64,000 bases of DNA from Gigaspora rosea (GCA_003550325.1 QKWP01000702.1:27178-91177), one strand, 5' to 3'. Positions 36,319 to 48,013 are shown, numbered from the stretch's first letter. Notes: a model not told the origin generated them from the sequence alone. Program-made: numbers and translations.

Positions 36319-36754
36319 GCATTTATAGAGGTTACAATAATAGGCGTGTTTTTGCGTGCGATGATATCAGTATAGGTGCCACGAGAATTCTTGATCTATT
36401 GATACGAAATATTAAGAGGTGTCCTCTAATAATAGTTTTGAGTCTTGGAATTAAGATGAACGATCTAGTTGCATCAAATATTTTTTTTAAAAAAATACAA
36501 TCAGATCTCAATATAGTCCATAATCGCTTTTTTTTCATCAATTAAATTTATAGTATATAGTAACAACATGCTATAGTCACTATAACATAATATTATTAAA
36601 ATTCCCTCAATATAGTCACAAAAAATAAAAATACATCGACAAACTTGTATGATCATGAAGTTATTTCTTGTTATTTTTTTTTTTTGTATTACGATGTAAA
36701 CATGTTTATTCAAATTAAAAACATCCGATAACTCCCCACGAATCATGACTGGAT
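36319..36754. other. 3' intergenic with pogo-like repeat remnant
   Basis: CTCAATATAGTCC/CCCTCAATATAGTCAC near 36510-36620 echo the CTCTATATAGTCAC ends of the pogo element at 13090. No gene. Confidence 0.4.
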
Positions 36755-36907
36755 AGCACCATTATTGGGCAAATTGGCGAATACGATAATTTGACAAATG
36801 ATTGGCTACACGTGCCGCTCCACGGTACGCCAAATTACCGTTATAAAGATATTTTAATCCGTACTCGTATAAGAGTACAGTACCCGGATCTGTTAATCAA
36901 GTTATGA
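36755..36907 (+). pseudogene. Last-exon-like fragment, product unknown
   Basis: Open frame STIIGQIGEYDNLTNDWLHV, PLHGTPNYRYKDILIRTRIR, VQYPDLLIKL, stop TGA 36905-36907. An AG precedes it as a possible acceptor. No upstream exon is found before the CIA30 gene, so it looks like an orphan 3' end. Its last 60 nt recur in the adjacent tandem duplication. Confidence 0.4.
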
Positions 36908-37221
36908 CAGAAAATAATACATATTAGTTTTAATGATAGTATAATTAAGTGATGTAAATCAATCAATTGCCAAAGCAAAGTATTTTTGTTAAGTGTAAAA
37001 ATTTTAATCTTGAATAACTACATGCATAAGATATATGTTTTAATCCGTACTCGTATAAGAGTACAGTACCCGGATCTGTTAATCAAGTTATGATAGAAAA
37101 TAATACATATTAGTTTTAATGATAGTATAATTAAGTGATGTAAATCAATCAATTGCCAGGGCAAAGTATTTTTGTTAAGTGTAAAAATTTTAATCTTGAA
37201 TAACTACATGCATAAGATATT
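36848..37221. repeat. Tandem duplication, about 185 bp unit, two copies
   Basis: 36852-37033 (TTTTAATCCGTACTCGTATA ... TACATGCATAAGATAT) is repeated at 37038-37221 with only a few substitutions (GACAG/GATAG, CCAAAGC/CCAGGGC). High identity implies a recent event. Confidence 0.9.
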
Positions 37222-37246
37222 CATTTAATTCATCTATTTGCTAATA

Positions 37247-37640
37247 TGGAAAATGCTAAATTTACTGCGACCCAACCTTATCAAGCTTTGTATATCTCAA
37301 TGCGCATGAAGATGAATAGAGACAAATATATAAAGGCCGTGAAATCTCTCAAAACAAATAGAAGGTGCAATTACTAAAAAGAGCTCAGAATTTACAGATG
37401 TAATTGAAAATTTATGAAAAAATAATTCGATTTCAACGCTGATAGATTATTGTAAAGAGTTGGATACGTATTAAAGAAATGTGTATTCATAACAGATAAT
37501 GAAAATATAAAGGTTTCACTAATTTTCACTCGGGGTGATGTTATAATAAACTTTTTTTAAAAAAAAATAATTTATCGTTAAAGATTAAATTTTTTTTTTT
37601 TATTAAAAAAAAAAGCTTCATTGTGCAACTATCATATAAC
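37247..37640 (+). other. Decayed coding-like stretch, unknown
   Basis: A short frame from ATG 37247 (MENAKFTATQPYQALYISMR) stops at 37377, and a second one (EGAITKKSSEFTDVIENL) follows in another frame. Possibly an upstream part of the PSO2-like pseudogene or another gene; not identified. Confidence 0.3.
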
Positions 37641-38710
37641 TGATTAAAGAAGTGATCAAAAATGGTGGATTACTTCGCACAAAGACCATAAAAGAGCAGG
37701 AGGGTAAACTACAGACGATATTGGATCAATGGTTTAAAGGAAAGCTAAAAGAAACATCGACTCAGCTAGATTTAGATTTAAATAACAAAAAAGCAAAATC
37801 TATACCAATTTATCTTCTGTTAATATGAATATCGACAAGGCTGAACATGAATTTGTTAGTTTGCTAGATAACAAAATTCTGATTGTCGTTGGCACATATT
37901 CTATCGATAAAGAAAAGGTCTTTTTGGGGTAAGTTGACATTTATAGGATTGTAACGAAAAGACTTAAGCTAATGAATACTATAATTATCTTTTTATAGGT
38001 ATCGTGAAAGCATTAAATTCAAAAATTTACGTGACAGACGCTAAACGAAAAGTGCTTATGTGTCAAAAGAACCCTGAATTGGAAGCGCTTTTAACAAACA
38101 ATCCTCATGAAGCTTCCATGCATGTTATTTATGTGTTTGACAAAAATAAAACCAGAGTATATTAATTAATAATTAACAATAATTAACCTATCACATTAGA
38201 TATATTTAATGCTCACAAAATATATTGTATGAAAATAATTGTAGGGATTAATATACTATCTTCAAAGTCTACAGCCAACATTTAAAAATGTCATGGCATT
38301 TCAGCCAACTGGTAACCGTCTACTTGCGGGACATTCTCAACATCGTCTACAATCGAGGAAATATTGAATAACGCACCTTCTTTTACTATGGATTTAATAA
38401 ATCCATCATATAACTCTCCAACATGTCAAATATTTGGTGTTCTATACTCTGAACATTCCAGTTTTGTGAACTTGCAGCATTCGTCATGTCTTTGAATATA
38501 GATCAAGTTATACCAACAGTAAACATTGAGTATGTCATTTAGACATTAGATTTATCTGACACAAAATTATTATATTTATATTGCTCTTATTTTACAAACC
38601 TGAAGAAAGTCGGAAAGAAAATGAATTACTGGCTAAATAAATGGCAGAATGAAAAGAAAAAGAAGAAAAATATTCAAGTTGCACCATATTCTCTTATAGA
38701 TCATTGGTAA
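37641..38710 (+). pseudogene. PSO2: PSO2/SNM1-like DNA crosslink-repair nuclease, C-terminal half, pseudogene
   Basis: Fragments in order match the beta-CASP half of the SNM1/Pso2 family: IKNGGLLRTKTIKEQEGKLQ, ILIVVGTYSIDKEKVFLG, ALNSKIYVTDAKRKVLMCQ, PELEALLTNNPHEASMHVI, LQSLQPTFKNVMAFQPTGN (AFRPTGW in the family), FGVLYSEHSSF, and AAFVMSLNIDQVIPTVNIEY. The metallo-beta-lactamase HxHxDH half is not found upstream. Lesions: a frame shift near 37803, a disturbed splice junction at 37929-38000, a frame shift near 38473, and the Arg-to-Gln change in the AFRPTGW motif. The family repairs interstrand crosslinks by 5' exonuclease activity; this copy cannot. Confidence 0.82.
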
Positions 38711-39685
38711 TCTTATTAAGGATCCTAATTAGCAATCCTAAAGTATTAGGAATCAAGAATTGTTAGCAATCTTAAAGTAGAATTGTATCACATTTAACTG
38801 TCGTGCGAAAGTTATACATATAATTTTTAAATTCAGATTTTAAATAAAATTCCGGTTTGAATTGAAATTTGTCGAACATTGCATTTCTATGCTTCAAATA
38901 TTGTATACTAAATATTTATTTAATTGTTTTAGCATTCTCGTAATTGAACATCCAATTCATAGTTGTATGCAATCTTTTTTTTTTTTTAGCTCAACCTTCT
39001 ATGCATTAAGGGTTACACCATTAAAGTGCGGAAATCTAATTTTGACAGAAATAGATTACATATTCATTTTCAAAATGAGCGATGGATCAACTTTATTTCA
39101 TTTTCCGAAATGATAATCTTTGTCGTTGAAAAGTTTATTTATTTCTAAATAGGAGTCTCTAAACATTCCATTATTTCTGAAATACGCTATTTTTTTTTTT
39201 TTAATTTGTAAATCCCTCATTGTGATTATTATTTAATATATTATATCCTCGTTGCACTTTTTTTCGATATTCATTTCGAAAATAATCGATTTCGTTCTTT
39301 ATACTAGTCACTTTTGTTAAGTCATTGAGCTAAGAAAAAAGGTCATCACTATAGTCTATATGCGGAGAATACTGAATTTTCACTATCATCGTAATTCAAA
39401 ATTTTTTTATCACTATAACGATTCACTAAATCGAAGATATTTTTAATTTGACGCACAAGTGACAATTAACATCGCGTAGCATTCCTTCGTTAAAATCGTT
39501 ATGCAAATTTTTATTTCATTTCTATTATTTAATACATCATTAAAACAATATAACTTATACACTTATTTGTTAAACTTTATTTATCATTAAATTTTATTAC
39601 ATCTTTATTATTTAAAATATACATTTATTTATTAGAGTAAATTTATTCATTGTCCCATGCGATGCGCCTTATATGTCGCTCTCCC
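38711..39685. other. AT-rich, no gene recognised
   Basis: A short run of AATCCTAA words at 38700-38790 is self-complementary. The 83-codon frame at 38862-39113 has no recognisable motif and includes a T-run. Confidence 0.45.
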
Positions 39686-39689
39686 AATC

Positions 39690-39985
39690 AAATTTCAAGA
39701 TCAGGTGCAACGTTACACGATCAAAAAATTCAAAACAAACGTTCGTTTTGTCAAAATTCGTCTATAACTTAAAATTGAGTATATTAAACTACTCTTAGGA
39801 TTCTAACAAAAAAATTCCTTGCAAAATTTTACTATAAAAATCCTCCTTTTGCCCATACACACAATCTATACCTCACCCTAACCCTATCTAATGAAAAAAC
39901 GGGTTATTTTAATTGTTTTGATTTTACGTTACACCTGATTTTATGATCTGCGGCAGGTGCACGTGCGATGTATAAATTATTTCTA
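39690..39985. repeat. MITE family M1 copy
   Basis: GATCAGGTGCAACGTTACAC at the left and GTTACACCTGATTTTATGAT at the right form inverted ends. The interior has TCCTTGCAAAATTTTACTAT and CACCCTAACCC. Confidence 0.6.
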
Positions 39986-40077
39986 TTTATTAATTTATCG
40001 TTAAACTATTAAATATCGTATAAAAAAAAAACAAAAAAAAAACCATATAAAATAGAAATATGTAGAGATACTTAGTT

Positions 40078-40320
40078 TCAGAGGAAGCCTCTTACTTGTC
40101 CCAACCACCACATAGAGGTGTATCTCATGAAGATCTTTTTTTACAAAAATAAAAAAAAACCAACAAAAAGAAAAAAAATTAAAATCTTCCTTCTAATTCG
40201 TGGATACGGTTTTCTAATTTGGAAACACGTTCCATCATTAACAAGAGCGTTTATTAAACATTCCCAATCCCAAACACTATTTCCTCCAGCATCTCCCTAG
40301 TAGAAGTAGGTTGTTCGTAT
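40078..40320 (-). pseudogene. Remnant related to 26507-26700 (MRYTSMWWL)
   Basis: The plus-strand segments CCAACCACCACATAGAGGTG and GAAGTAGGTTGTTC match the 26.5-kb copy. The minus-strand translation gives MRYTSMWWLGQV and, between them, MMERVSKLENRIHELEGRF, a coiled-coil-like segment absent from the other copy. Confidence 0.4.
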
Positions 40321-40335
40321 AATAATTATAAAGAT

Positions 40336-40680
40336 TTAAGGAGTCAAAGCGGTATTTTGAATGATGGCATCTTGTAACACTTTTGCTCCTTTGGAATCCA
40401 AATTACTATTATGAAGTTCCAATATCATAATAGTGTTGTTTCTACTAAGATCTTTGATGACTTGTTCGTAAATATACGCTCTGCAAACACATATATATAC
40501 GCTTTTACCGATTTGCTAATCAAATTTCACTTTGAAACAACACAGAACATCTAACCGGTCTTCTCGCTTTTGGTTTACTTAGATCTTTAGGCATAAATGA
40601 AGAAAAAGTTGGCGCATAATCTATGTTTTTAATATTTACAATGATTGCTTTGTCTGCTTTTTGCTAATAATTTCCAAGAA
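40336..40680 (-). pseudogene. Leucine-rich-repeat (RNI-like) gene 3' part
   Basis: The last exon, about 40482-40336, reads YEQVIKDLSRNNTIMILELH then NSNLDSKGAKVLQDAIIQNT and ends in TAA, the L-x-x-L-x-L-x-x-N-x-L-D-x-x-G-A-K pattern of ribonuclease-inhibitor-type repeats. An upstream block (about 40680-40545) reads KAIIVNIKNIDYAPTFSSFM and PKDLSKPKARRPVRC. I could not fit an intron between them in phase, and the 5' side runs into the large foldback at 40813. Probably a truncated gene. Confidence 0.5.
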
Positions 40681-40812
40681 AAATCAATATAAAGCCTACA
40701 GGGACGAAAAAAAAAAAGTAGATGCAATCAACATTAAAAAAAAAAAAAAAACTTACCGACACGTGACTGATCTACAAAAATTGGCCAATAAAATTACAGC
40801 ACTAATCGTTTG

Positions 40813-41687
40813 AACTTCTAGCGAAGGTTTCTCAACAGCCTCATAATTAAACTCGATGAAATTTTTTAATTCTATAATCTTGTAGAATCAGAATAAAAAA
40901 ATTCATCAAATTTGATCTGGCAATTATCGAGAAATTTTTGCTTGAAGTTTTAAAAAATTGAAATATTATAAAGAGAAAAATAGAAAAAATCGGGAAAATT
41001 TTCTTTTTTCAACCTTTATTTGAAGATTTCGACAACCACCTAATCAAATTGAATAAAATCTTTTTATTTTAATTCTGCGAGTTTGTAGAATTAAAATTAA
41101 AAAAATTTTCATCAAATTTGGTTAGGTAGTTGTCGAAAAATCTTCGTCTAAAGAGAAATAAAAAATTTAGCCGCAGCTTCTCTTTCATGGACGTTTAACG
41201 AAGTTTCTTGACAACATCTATTCAAATTCGATAAAAAAAACTTTTTATTTTAATTCTATAAAGTCATAGAATTATAATAAAAAAAATTTTTATCGAATTT
41301 GAATAGGTAGCTGTCAAGAAAACTTCGTTCAAAAAGTTAAACGTCCATGAAAGAGAAGCTGCGGCTAAATTCTTTATTTATCTTTAGAAGATTTTTTAAA
41401 ACCTAGCCAAATTGGATAAAAATTTTTTTATTTTAATTCTACAAACTCGCAAAATTAAAATAAAAAGATTTCATTCAATTTGGTTAGGTGATTGTCGAGA
41501 AATCTTCAAAAGAATATTTTCCCGATTTTTTCTAAAGATATTCCAATTTTTTAAACCTTCAAGCGAAAATTTCTCGATAACTATTTGATGAATTTTTTAT
41601 TCTGATTCTACAAGATTATAGAATTAAAATAAAAAAAATTTCATCGAATTTAATTAGGAGGCTGTTGAGAAACCTTCGCTAGAAGTT
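40813..41687. repeat. Large recursive foldback, 875 bp
   Basis: AACTTCTAGCGAAGGTTTCT at 40813 pairs with its complement ending at 41687, and the two halves stay complementary to the centre near 41250. Each half contains smaller hairpins of one recurring unit, CAAATTxGATAAAATTTTT, TTTTAATTCTA, TAGAATTAAAA, and TTTGGTTAGGTAGTTGTCGA, so about five unit hairpins are arranged symmetrically. Confidence 0.85.
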
Positions 41688-42179
41688 AAAAAAAATTAGA
41701 TTTTTCTAAGGTTTGAATCCAGTAAATTATAAATTTAAATAGTTCTCCCTTGGCGTCACTCATAGTATTTTTGAAATTTACCTTCAAAATTTTAATATAT
41801 CTTAAGTAATTTTTATTAAATCATCCGATTATCGAGTGAATTTTTATATTTCGGTAGTCATATAATGGCAATTCTGCCGTCAAAAAAATAGGCTTATTAT
41901 TCGATTATGAAAATTAAAGATACCAATTAAATTCTCGCTGGACGTAATTCTATTAAAGAAAATAAGTCATTCAAGCAATTCATTGACTGATTAGTTGCAA
42001 GATAGCATTTATTTTTCATTGAAATATTAATACAAATTGATTTTTTAATAAATATTTTTATACATTACTCGCGTGCAGTGTATACAACATAGACGAAGTT
42101 TCTTATAAGCAAATTAGATAAATCGATATAATAAAATTCATGATTAATCGGGGTACATATGAGTCACTCATATATATTA

Positions 42180-42610
42180 ATCCTGCTTACGATAAATCAA
42201 TAAATAATTTAAATACAAAACTTAAGATCAGTATGACACGTTTATAACTTGAATTAAATCAATGCCACGATAAATTATAAAAATACATGGCTTAAAATAT
42301 AGTATAACTCGTTTATAACTTGAATTAAATAAAATGCTACGATAAATTATCTTCGAATTTTTGTATAATGCTTTAATTAAATAAATGTTGCGTTAAATTA
42401 TCTTGGGACTAATATGTAATACAAATAAATGCCATGTTAAATTATTTTATATCAGCTACAACTAAAATAAGATGCAATATTTGTACACTTTAATTAATGC
42501 ATGCCGTGTTAATATGAATCAATGCTATGTTAAATTATTAGTTGACATTGAATAAGCATATTTTGAGTAAGTAACTTTTATTAAATAAATCTCGATTGAA
42601 TTATTTATTA
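42180..42610. repeat. Degenerate tandem repeat (AAATGCCACGATAAATTAT-like)
   Basis: About six to eight imperfect copies of TTGAATTAAATAAATGC followed by ACGATAAATTAT, spaced 50-75 bp. Confidence 0.6.
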
Positions 42611-42619
42611 TTATTGGTC

Positions 42620-42741
42620 ACCTTTATAAGTCCAGTAATTTGAATTGGAATTGGACTTATATATTCCAATCGGAATTTATAAATCCAATGTTCCAATTTA
42701 TAGGTTCAGTTTAACAAAGTTGGTCCAATTGCCCAACACTA
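42620..42741. repeat. Word-type element of CCAATT words
   Basis: Alternating AATTGGAATTGGAC and CCAATTTATAGG/GTCCAATTGCCC. The right end GCCCAACACTA fits the TAGTGTTGGGC-type end of the hAT-like set; the left end and target duplication are unclear. Confidence 0.4.
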
Positions 42742-42924
42742 AGTACAATTGTCATGGTCGCTTTATAAAATTAATCGTTATCAATTAATTACAAATCATC
42801 ACAGCCATTCTTATAATCGCAACTATCCCAATATTATACCAGCAGTCGACTTTCTTTATACCAAACTAATAATTTATAGTGAAAATTTCAAATATTCGTA
42901 TACAATTGGTGAAATAATAGTAGG

Positions 42925-42990
42925 TTGGAGTCAATAGAAATGGGACAAATTTATTAGATAAATTTGCCCATTTCTATCGACTTTGCCCCA
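42925..42990. repeat. Short hairpin, GTCAATAGAAA family
   Basis: GAGTCAATAGAAATGGGACA and TGCCCATTTCTATCGACT are inverted. Sister copies: 56465-56530 and the longer 58225-58445. Confidence 0.6.
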
Positions 42991-43092
42991 ATATACATAT
43001 TTGGTATAAGGAGGGCTAGCTGTAATTAAAGGTTTGAGTATTAATAAATTTACCTGCAAAAAAGTGACTTAAATTCGTATAATGAAAAATCT

Positions 43093-43591
43093 TAATTCGT
43101 GATCCGCCTAAGAACCAGTGAAAAAACATAGTAAATAGTGGAAATATGTTTACTATGTATTTTTTGCCTTTTTTGGAATCTGGAGTTTCCCAAAGGACAA
43201 ACCGATTTTCTAGTAAACAACTTACATTAAGTAAAAGTTGTAGAGGAGAAAATTCCGGTCATAATGGCAGTTAAATTATTAAAATCGGCCCAGTGGGTCA
43301 CGAGATATGAGCATTTTTGTCTTCACGATTATATGTTGTTTACACCATATAGTCGCAAAGACAAAATTGCTCATATTTCGTGATCCACTGGGCTGATTTT
43401 AATAATTTAACCGCCATTATGACCGGAATTTTCTCCTCTACAATTTTTATTTAATTTAAAAGAGATGTTTACTTAGTAGAAAATCGGTTTGTCCTTTGGG
43501 AAACTCTAGATTCCAAAAAAGGCAAAAAACAATAGTAAATTTCCTCACGATTTACTGTTATTTCACTAGTTCTTAGATGGATCACGAATTA
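43093..43591. repeat. Foldback MITE, about 500 bp, near-perfect arms
   Basis: TAATTCGTGATCCGCCTAAG at 43093 pairs with the complement ending 43591; arms continue through GGTTTGTCCTTTGGG, ATTCCGGTCATAATGG and CGGCCCAGTGGGTCAC to a centre near 43342. No ORF. Confidence 0.88.
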
Positions 43592-43670
43592 AATGTTTTT
43601 TAAATATACTATATATATATATTTCTTGGTTTGAATAATTAATAAATATTTTGTTATTACATACTGTTTC

Positions 43671-43946
43671 TAGTGTTCCGCAGACCCGAACTGAAAAACC
43701 CGGAACTGACCTGAACCTGGCCACGGTTCAGGTCCGGGTCTATGATTTTTCTGACCCAACCAGTTCCGGGTCTTTACTTGGACCCAACCTGACGCATGTT
43801 GATTGGCTAAATTGGATTCAGTCAGGTTTTTTCAGGTTAGATCCAGGTTTTTTCAGTTTTGGGTCTTATTTGTAACCTGACCTGATTTTTTGGTTTGGTC
43901 AGGTTTTTTAAAAAACCTGACCCAAACTGTTCCGTGAGAAACACTA
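43671..43946. mobile_element. hAT-like MITE built from GACCCGAACCTG words
   Basis: Ends TAGTGTTCCGCAG and the complement of TAGTGTTTCTCACGG. Flanks ACTGTTTC (43663-43670) and ACTGTATT (43947-43954) match at 6 of 8 positions. The interior mixes GACCYGAAC, CCTGACC and GGTTCAGGTC words, more GC-rich than its surroundings. The 74-codon frame across it is a by-product. Confidence 0.75.
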
Positions 43947-44469
43947 ACTGTATTTCCAATTTTTCAATATAAAAAAGTTAATCCTAGCCAGAAATTATAT
44001 AAACAATCATATTTTCAATCTTGATCTATAATAAATATGAATTGGTTTTCTTGATACAGATTTTTTTAGATATTCTAAATTTTTACATTTGAAAATATAA
44101 TAGAAATAATTTTTTAATACAAACAATATTATTAAGTTCTAACAAACAATATTAATATGTTCTAATGATTAGCTCAAAGAAGATTAAAAGTAAATAATAA
44201 AATTTCATACTGCAATATGACAATTCATAAAGAAAGTAAAATTGTAAAATTGTAAAATATAACAGAAGAGCTTTACAATCAGAATAGATATATTGTTTAA
44301 TAAAAAAATTTTTTGAAAATTAAATAGTTAAACTTGGCAAAACATGTAGCAACTCTTTCTAATAATCATTTGAACCAAATTTTTTCATATAGAAAAATGA
44401 AAAGTTTCTTGCTAGAGAATTGTATATACAAATATATAGTAGGCTAATACAGGAATATAGTTTTTACAA

Positions 44470-44965
44470 AAATTAACTTTCTTTTCTCAGGAACTCTTTT
44501 GTATATTCAGTATACAAACCAGAAGCATTTTTCTACAAGATAACTGCAAGAAATAGTACCCTTGTATGAAAAATTTTGTTAGGAACTTGAAAAAGATCTT
44601 TGTTGATAAAGTTTCCTATAGTAAAACAAAAAAGAACAACAAAAAAATAAGTCTTTTACTAGTATATCTTCTTTTAAATTTGGTACAGGTAATTTCTATC
44701 TTTTTTCTACTCTATTTTTCTTTCTTAAAAATTTTTGCAAAAAGTGAACAAAATAGTTTATTCTTACTAAAAGATTAGTATTGTTTATACTTTTTATTTT
44801 GGATGAGCTTTGTAGAATGCAATTATATATTTGTTTTGTTGCAACATGGTGCTAGTGATTTAGCATTTTTGGTTAAAAAGATATCTGAAAGTAAAGCGAG
44901 AAGTTAGAAGAAACTTTATAGTAAAAGTGAAGCTTTACAGTAGAGATATGTATTTATATATAATT
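44470..44965 (+). mobile_element. Retroposon family R, copy B (decayed)
   Basis: Collinear with 7460-7900 and with the reverse complement of 59470-58975: ACTCTTTTGTATATTCAGTA, ACCAGAAGCATTTTTC, TACCCTTGTATGAAAAATTT, and GTGAAGCTTTACAGTAGAG at the end. Stops break the ORF. Confidence 0.6.
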
Positions 44966-45054
44966 TTTTAGCATCAATTAAATTATAATAGTATTGATTT
45001 TTCTTTTTTTTTCTCTTTTATATTAGTAGTATCATGTTTTGTTTGCTTTTTGCT

Positions 45055-45400
45055 TTTTTTTTTTTTTTTGACAATTTTACTAATACTTTATTAAGGATAA
45101 TTCAATTCAATTTATATACAATAAGCTAAGCTATTGACTAAAAAATGAGTAAACCTTAAAGTGTAAATTTGACTCTACCTAGCTGCTTTAATAGTGCCCA
45201 GATATGACTTATCACACTAAACTATGTGATTTAGAACTTTTGCCAAACTATCAAATTTGTATCTAGAATGGTACTTTTTGTTATAAAATCATTAACTAAT
45301 TCCAAAGCCTTAGTAGTGATTTATTAATTAAGTTGCTTTTTTTCTTTTTTTTCACTATTAGAAGTTGTTTTCTTTCTATTGTTTTTTTTCTTTACTTGAA
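45055..45400 (-). mobile_element. Retroposon family R, 3' fragment (minus strand)
   Basis: A T-run at 45054-45069 followed by TTACTAATACTTTATTAAGG resembles the 3' end of the 58475 copy (CCAGTACTTTATTAGG after a T-run), so the A-tail is on the minus strand. Confidence 0.4.
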
Positions 45401-45411
45401 ATGGGTGCACT

Positions 45412-45557
45412 AGAACCCTGAATAATCTATGTAAGCTTATATTTGGGTATTATAGTAAATTTTTTTTTGTTAGTACTTTAATATTGGTATATATAAGCTA
45501 TATTTTAAATATTAGATAAAACTTTTAGAGTTTTTTAACTTTTTTTAAAATATAATA

Positions 45558-45637
<80 letters not shown>

Positions 45638-45938
45638 AAAAAAAAAAAAAATTTTATTATCAAAAAAAAAAAAAAAAAAACAAAATTCCATTTTTTAAAA
45701 AAAAAAATTAAAAAAATTAATTTTTTATTTTTTACTTTATATTTTTTATTAGCATATTTCAAATATAAAATTTATAAAAATTACCCTATTAGCATTTTTT
45801 AAATATAGTTTTTTTGCCTATTAACTGTTTTTAAATATAATCTTTTTATCCAATACCTACTTTTTAAATATAACCTTTTTTAAAAAAGGACCTATATTAA
45901 CAATTTTCAAATATGATCTTATAGATTATTCAGGGTTC
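45412..45938. mobile_element. hAT-like element with TTTAAATATA words and long A-runs
   Basis: Inverted ends AGAACCCTGAATAATCTAT. Flanks GGTGCACT (45404-45411) and GGTACACT (45939-45946) match at 7 of 8 positions. The interior repeats TTTTTAAATATAAT, and a 70-base A-tract followed by further A-runs occupies 45562-45680. Confidence 0.75.
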
Positions 45939-45946
45939 TGGTACAC

Positions 45947-47824
45947 TTTTATTGCAATTGTTTGCAGATTTTGAGTTTAATTTAATTTCTTTTTTGCACT
46001 CTTTTTTCTTCTTTGCACCTTTTTCTTACAAGTAATACCTATTTCTTTTTTCTATGCTATGATTCTTTTATACTATTCTAGCCAAATAACTTCGTAAAAA
46101 GCAGTTTAGCTAACAAATAAAAGACCTTTAATTACTTTTTTTACCAAAGGTTTTTCTAATTCCTAGTTAATAAGATTCGAAAGTACTCTTGATGGGACCA
46201 AACTTTTGCAAATAGGCTTTCTTGTTTTATATTTCTTTTTATTGTTCTTTTTCAAAAGTACCAACTTAAATTTTTTTTCAAGAAGGTTTTTTTCTTTTTC
46301 TTTCTGCTAGCTTCAAGTCATATTTAGCACTGATTCTTTTGTTTATATTTAGACACTTTTATTAGCTTGATACTTCACCAAGTAGATAAGTATCTCATTT
46401 TTTTCAGTATCACAACTGACGCACCTTGCTAATCGGTAAATTTCTGGTATTTTTTGCTTAAGTATTACAATTTTCAAAGATATATTTAAATAAAAATATT
46501 TTATTACTTTTTCTCAAAAAATTACAAGATATTCTTTTGAATTCTTTAAGTCTTTTTCAGAAGACTTTCAGAAAAGTTTTTTTTATTTGACTTAGGTTCT
46601 AATTTTTTAACAAAAGCTATTTGGCTTTAGTTTCTGTATTATTATTAATTTGACAAAACTCTTTAATAGCAACTTCGCTTTATGATCTTGTTAAAAGGGT
46701 ATAAATATAATATTTGCTTAAAATTGTATTAGTTTCTATGAAGTTCTTCTTTTTTTGGCCTGTTTTGACTAGTTTGTTTGCTAGATCATTCTATTTATTG
46801 CTACTGTGTACCTAAACCTTAATTAAATACATGTTAATATTTTTTAACTTAATTAGTTCTTTGATATTAGCTACTAAAAATAGCTCTTGCTCTTAAGATT
46901 TGCTTGTCTAACAACTATGCTTTTTCTTTTCTATACAGTTAATTGCTTCCTCACTATTTGTCATAATCTTAACTTTTTTTTCGCACGGTACCATAAGAGA
47001 CATAGTCCAAATCAATATTAATTCTATGTGTAGTGATGAAGGCCATCCTACTAACTACTCTAAGACTTATATTTTTCACCAAAATTTTTTCTTTTTTATC
47101 AAAGTTGAACCCAATCTATACTAATTCTTGGCTATCTACTTTGTGATCTATTTTACATGCCCAACTATATAGAATACTAATTTTTTATCAATTCTCTCTA
47201 AGTTATTTACTAGTATTTTTCTAAATCTAAACATATTCACCGATTTGGTTTCACTCCAAAATTAGCCAATCATAATTGAGAATTATTTGCTATTAAAATT
47301 TATTACAAAGTAAGTTTTGACAATACCGGTTTTTTAAACTTACTTATAATCCATAATTAAGTGTATAGAATATTGTAATATCTACATGTTTAATTATTAG
47401 TTGAAAGTAAATTAAAAAAGTAGTTTTTTGAAAAGTTCTTCCAAATTTACCCTTACCATTATACAACCGATCATTCAATGACAAACCGATTCTTTTCTAC
47501 CTGAAAATACCAAAATGCTTCAACAACTAGTAATAGTACTTCCTTTTACAGCTTGGCATAGCTGTTCTTTGAATATTTATTGCTTATTTATTTCATATAG
47601 AGACCAAAAACTATTTTATTTGAAGGTTTCGTTTGTTATTCTTCACGTCACTTAATAGCAGAAGTTTGTGTAATGGTTTATTAAAAAAAGTCCCCTAAAA
47701 ATCAAATCGGTAGATATGTATTTACTCTTCTTTCCAAAAGTTTTTTTTTTGATAATTTTTATTTCTAAATATTTACTTTCTTTAAACTAAAAATACTACT
47801 TTCTCTAATCTTATTATCTTTGGA
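45947..47824. other. AT-rich, no gene recognised
   Basis: T-rich sequence with no convincing exon, RNA or repeat end. Possibly retroposon-derived. Confidence 0.4.
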
Positions 47825-47832
47825 GTAATGAT

Positions 47833-48013
47833 AGGACCCCGAAGAACTCTGATACAACTTAGATTTGAGTTTGTATAATATCAGCCAAATAGGCATATAA
47901 AATAAACCAAAATTTAAAAATTTACTATATAAAAATGCAATGTTTGATGAATTTCTATACAAAATTTCCTTTTTTAGTAACCTCTGAGTTATATCAGAGT
48001 TCTTCAGGGTCCT
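47833..48013. mobile_element. hAT-like MITE, 181 bp, perfect GTAATGAT duplication
   Basis: Ends AGGACCCCGAAGAACTCTG and the complement of AGGACCCTGAAGAACTCTG. GTAATGAT stands at 47825-47832 and at 48014-48021. The next copy of the surrounding tandem repeat (near 48185-48200) carries the uninterrupted sequence GGAGTAATAATTATGACCC. Confidence 0.9.

Noticed and set aside
43651..43875. 74-codon ORF over the GACCCG repeat
   Set aside because: Word repeats of any phase stay open here; there is no start context or homologue, and the borders are those of a hAT-like insert.
45562..45762. 66-codon minus-strand ORF of Phe/Lys
   Set aside because: A translation of the A-tract inside the hAT-like element at 45412-45938.
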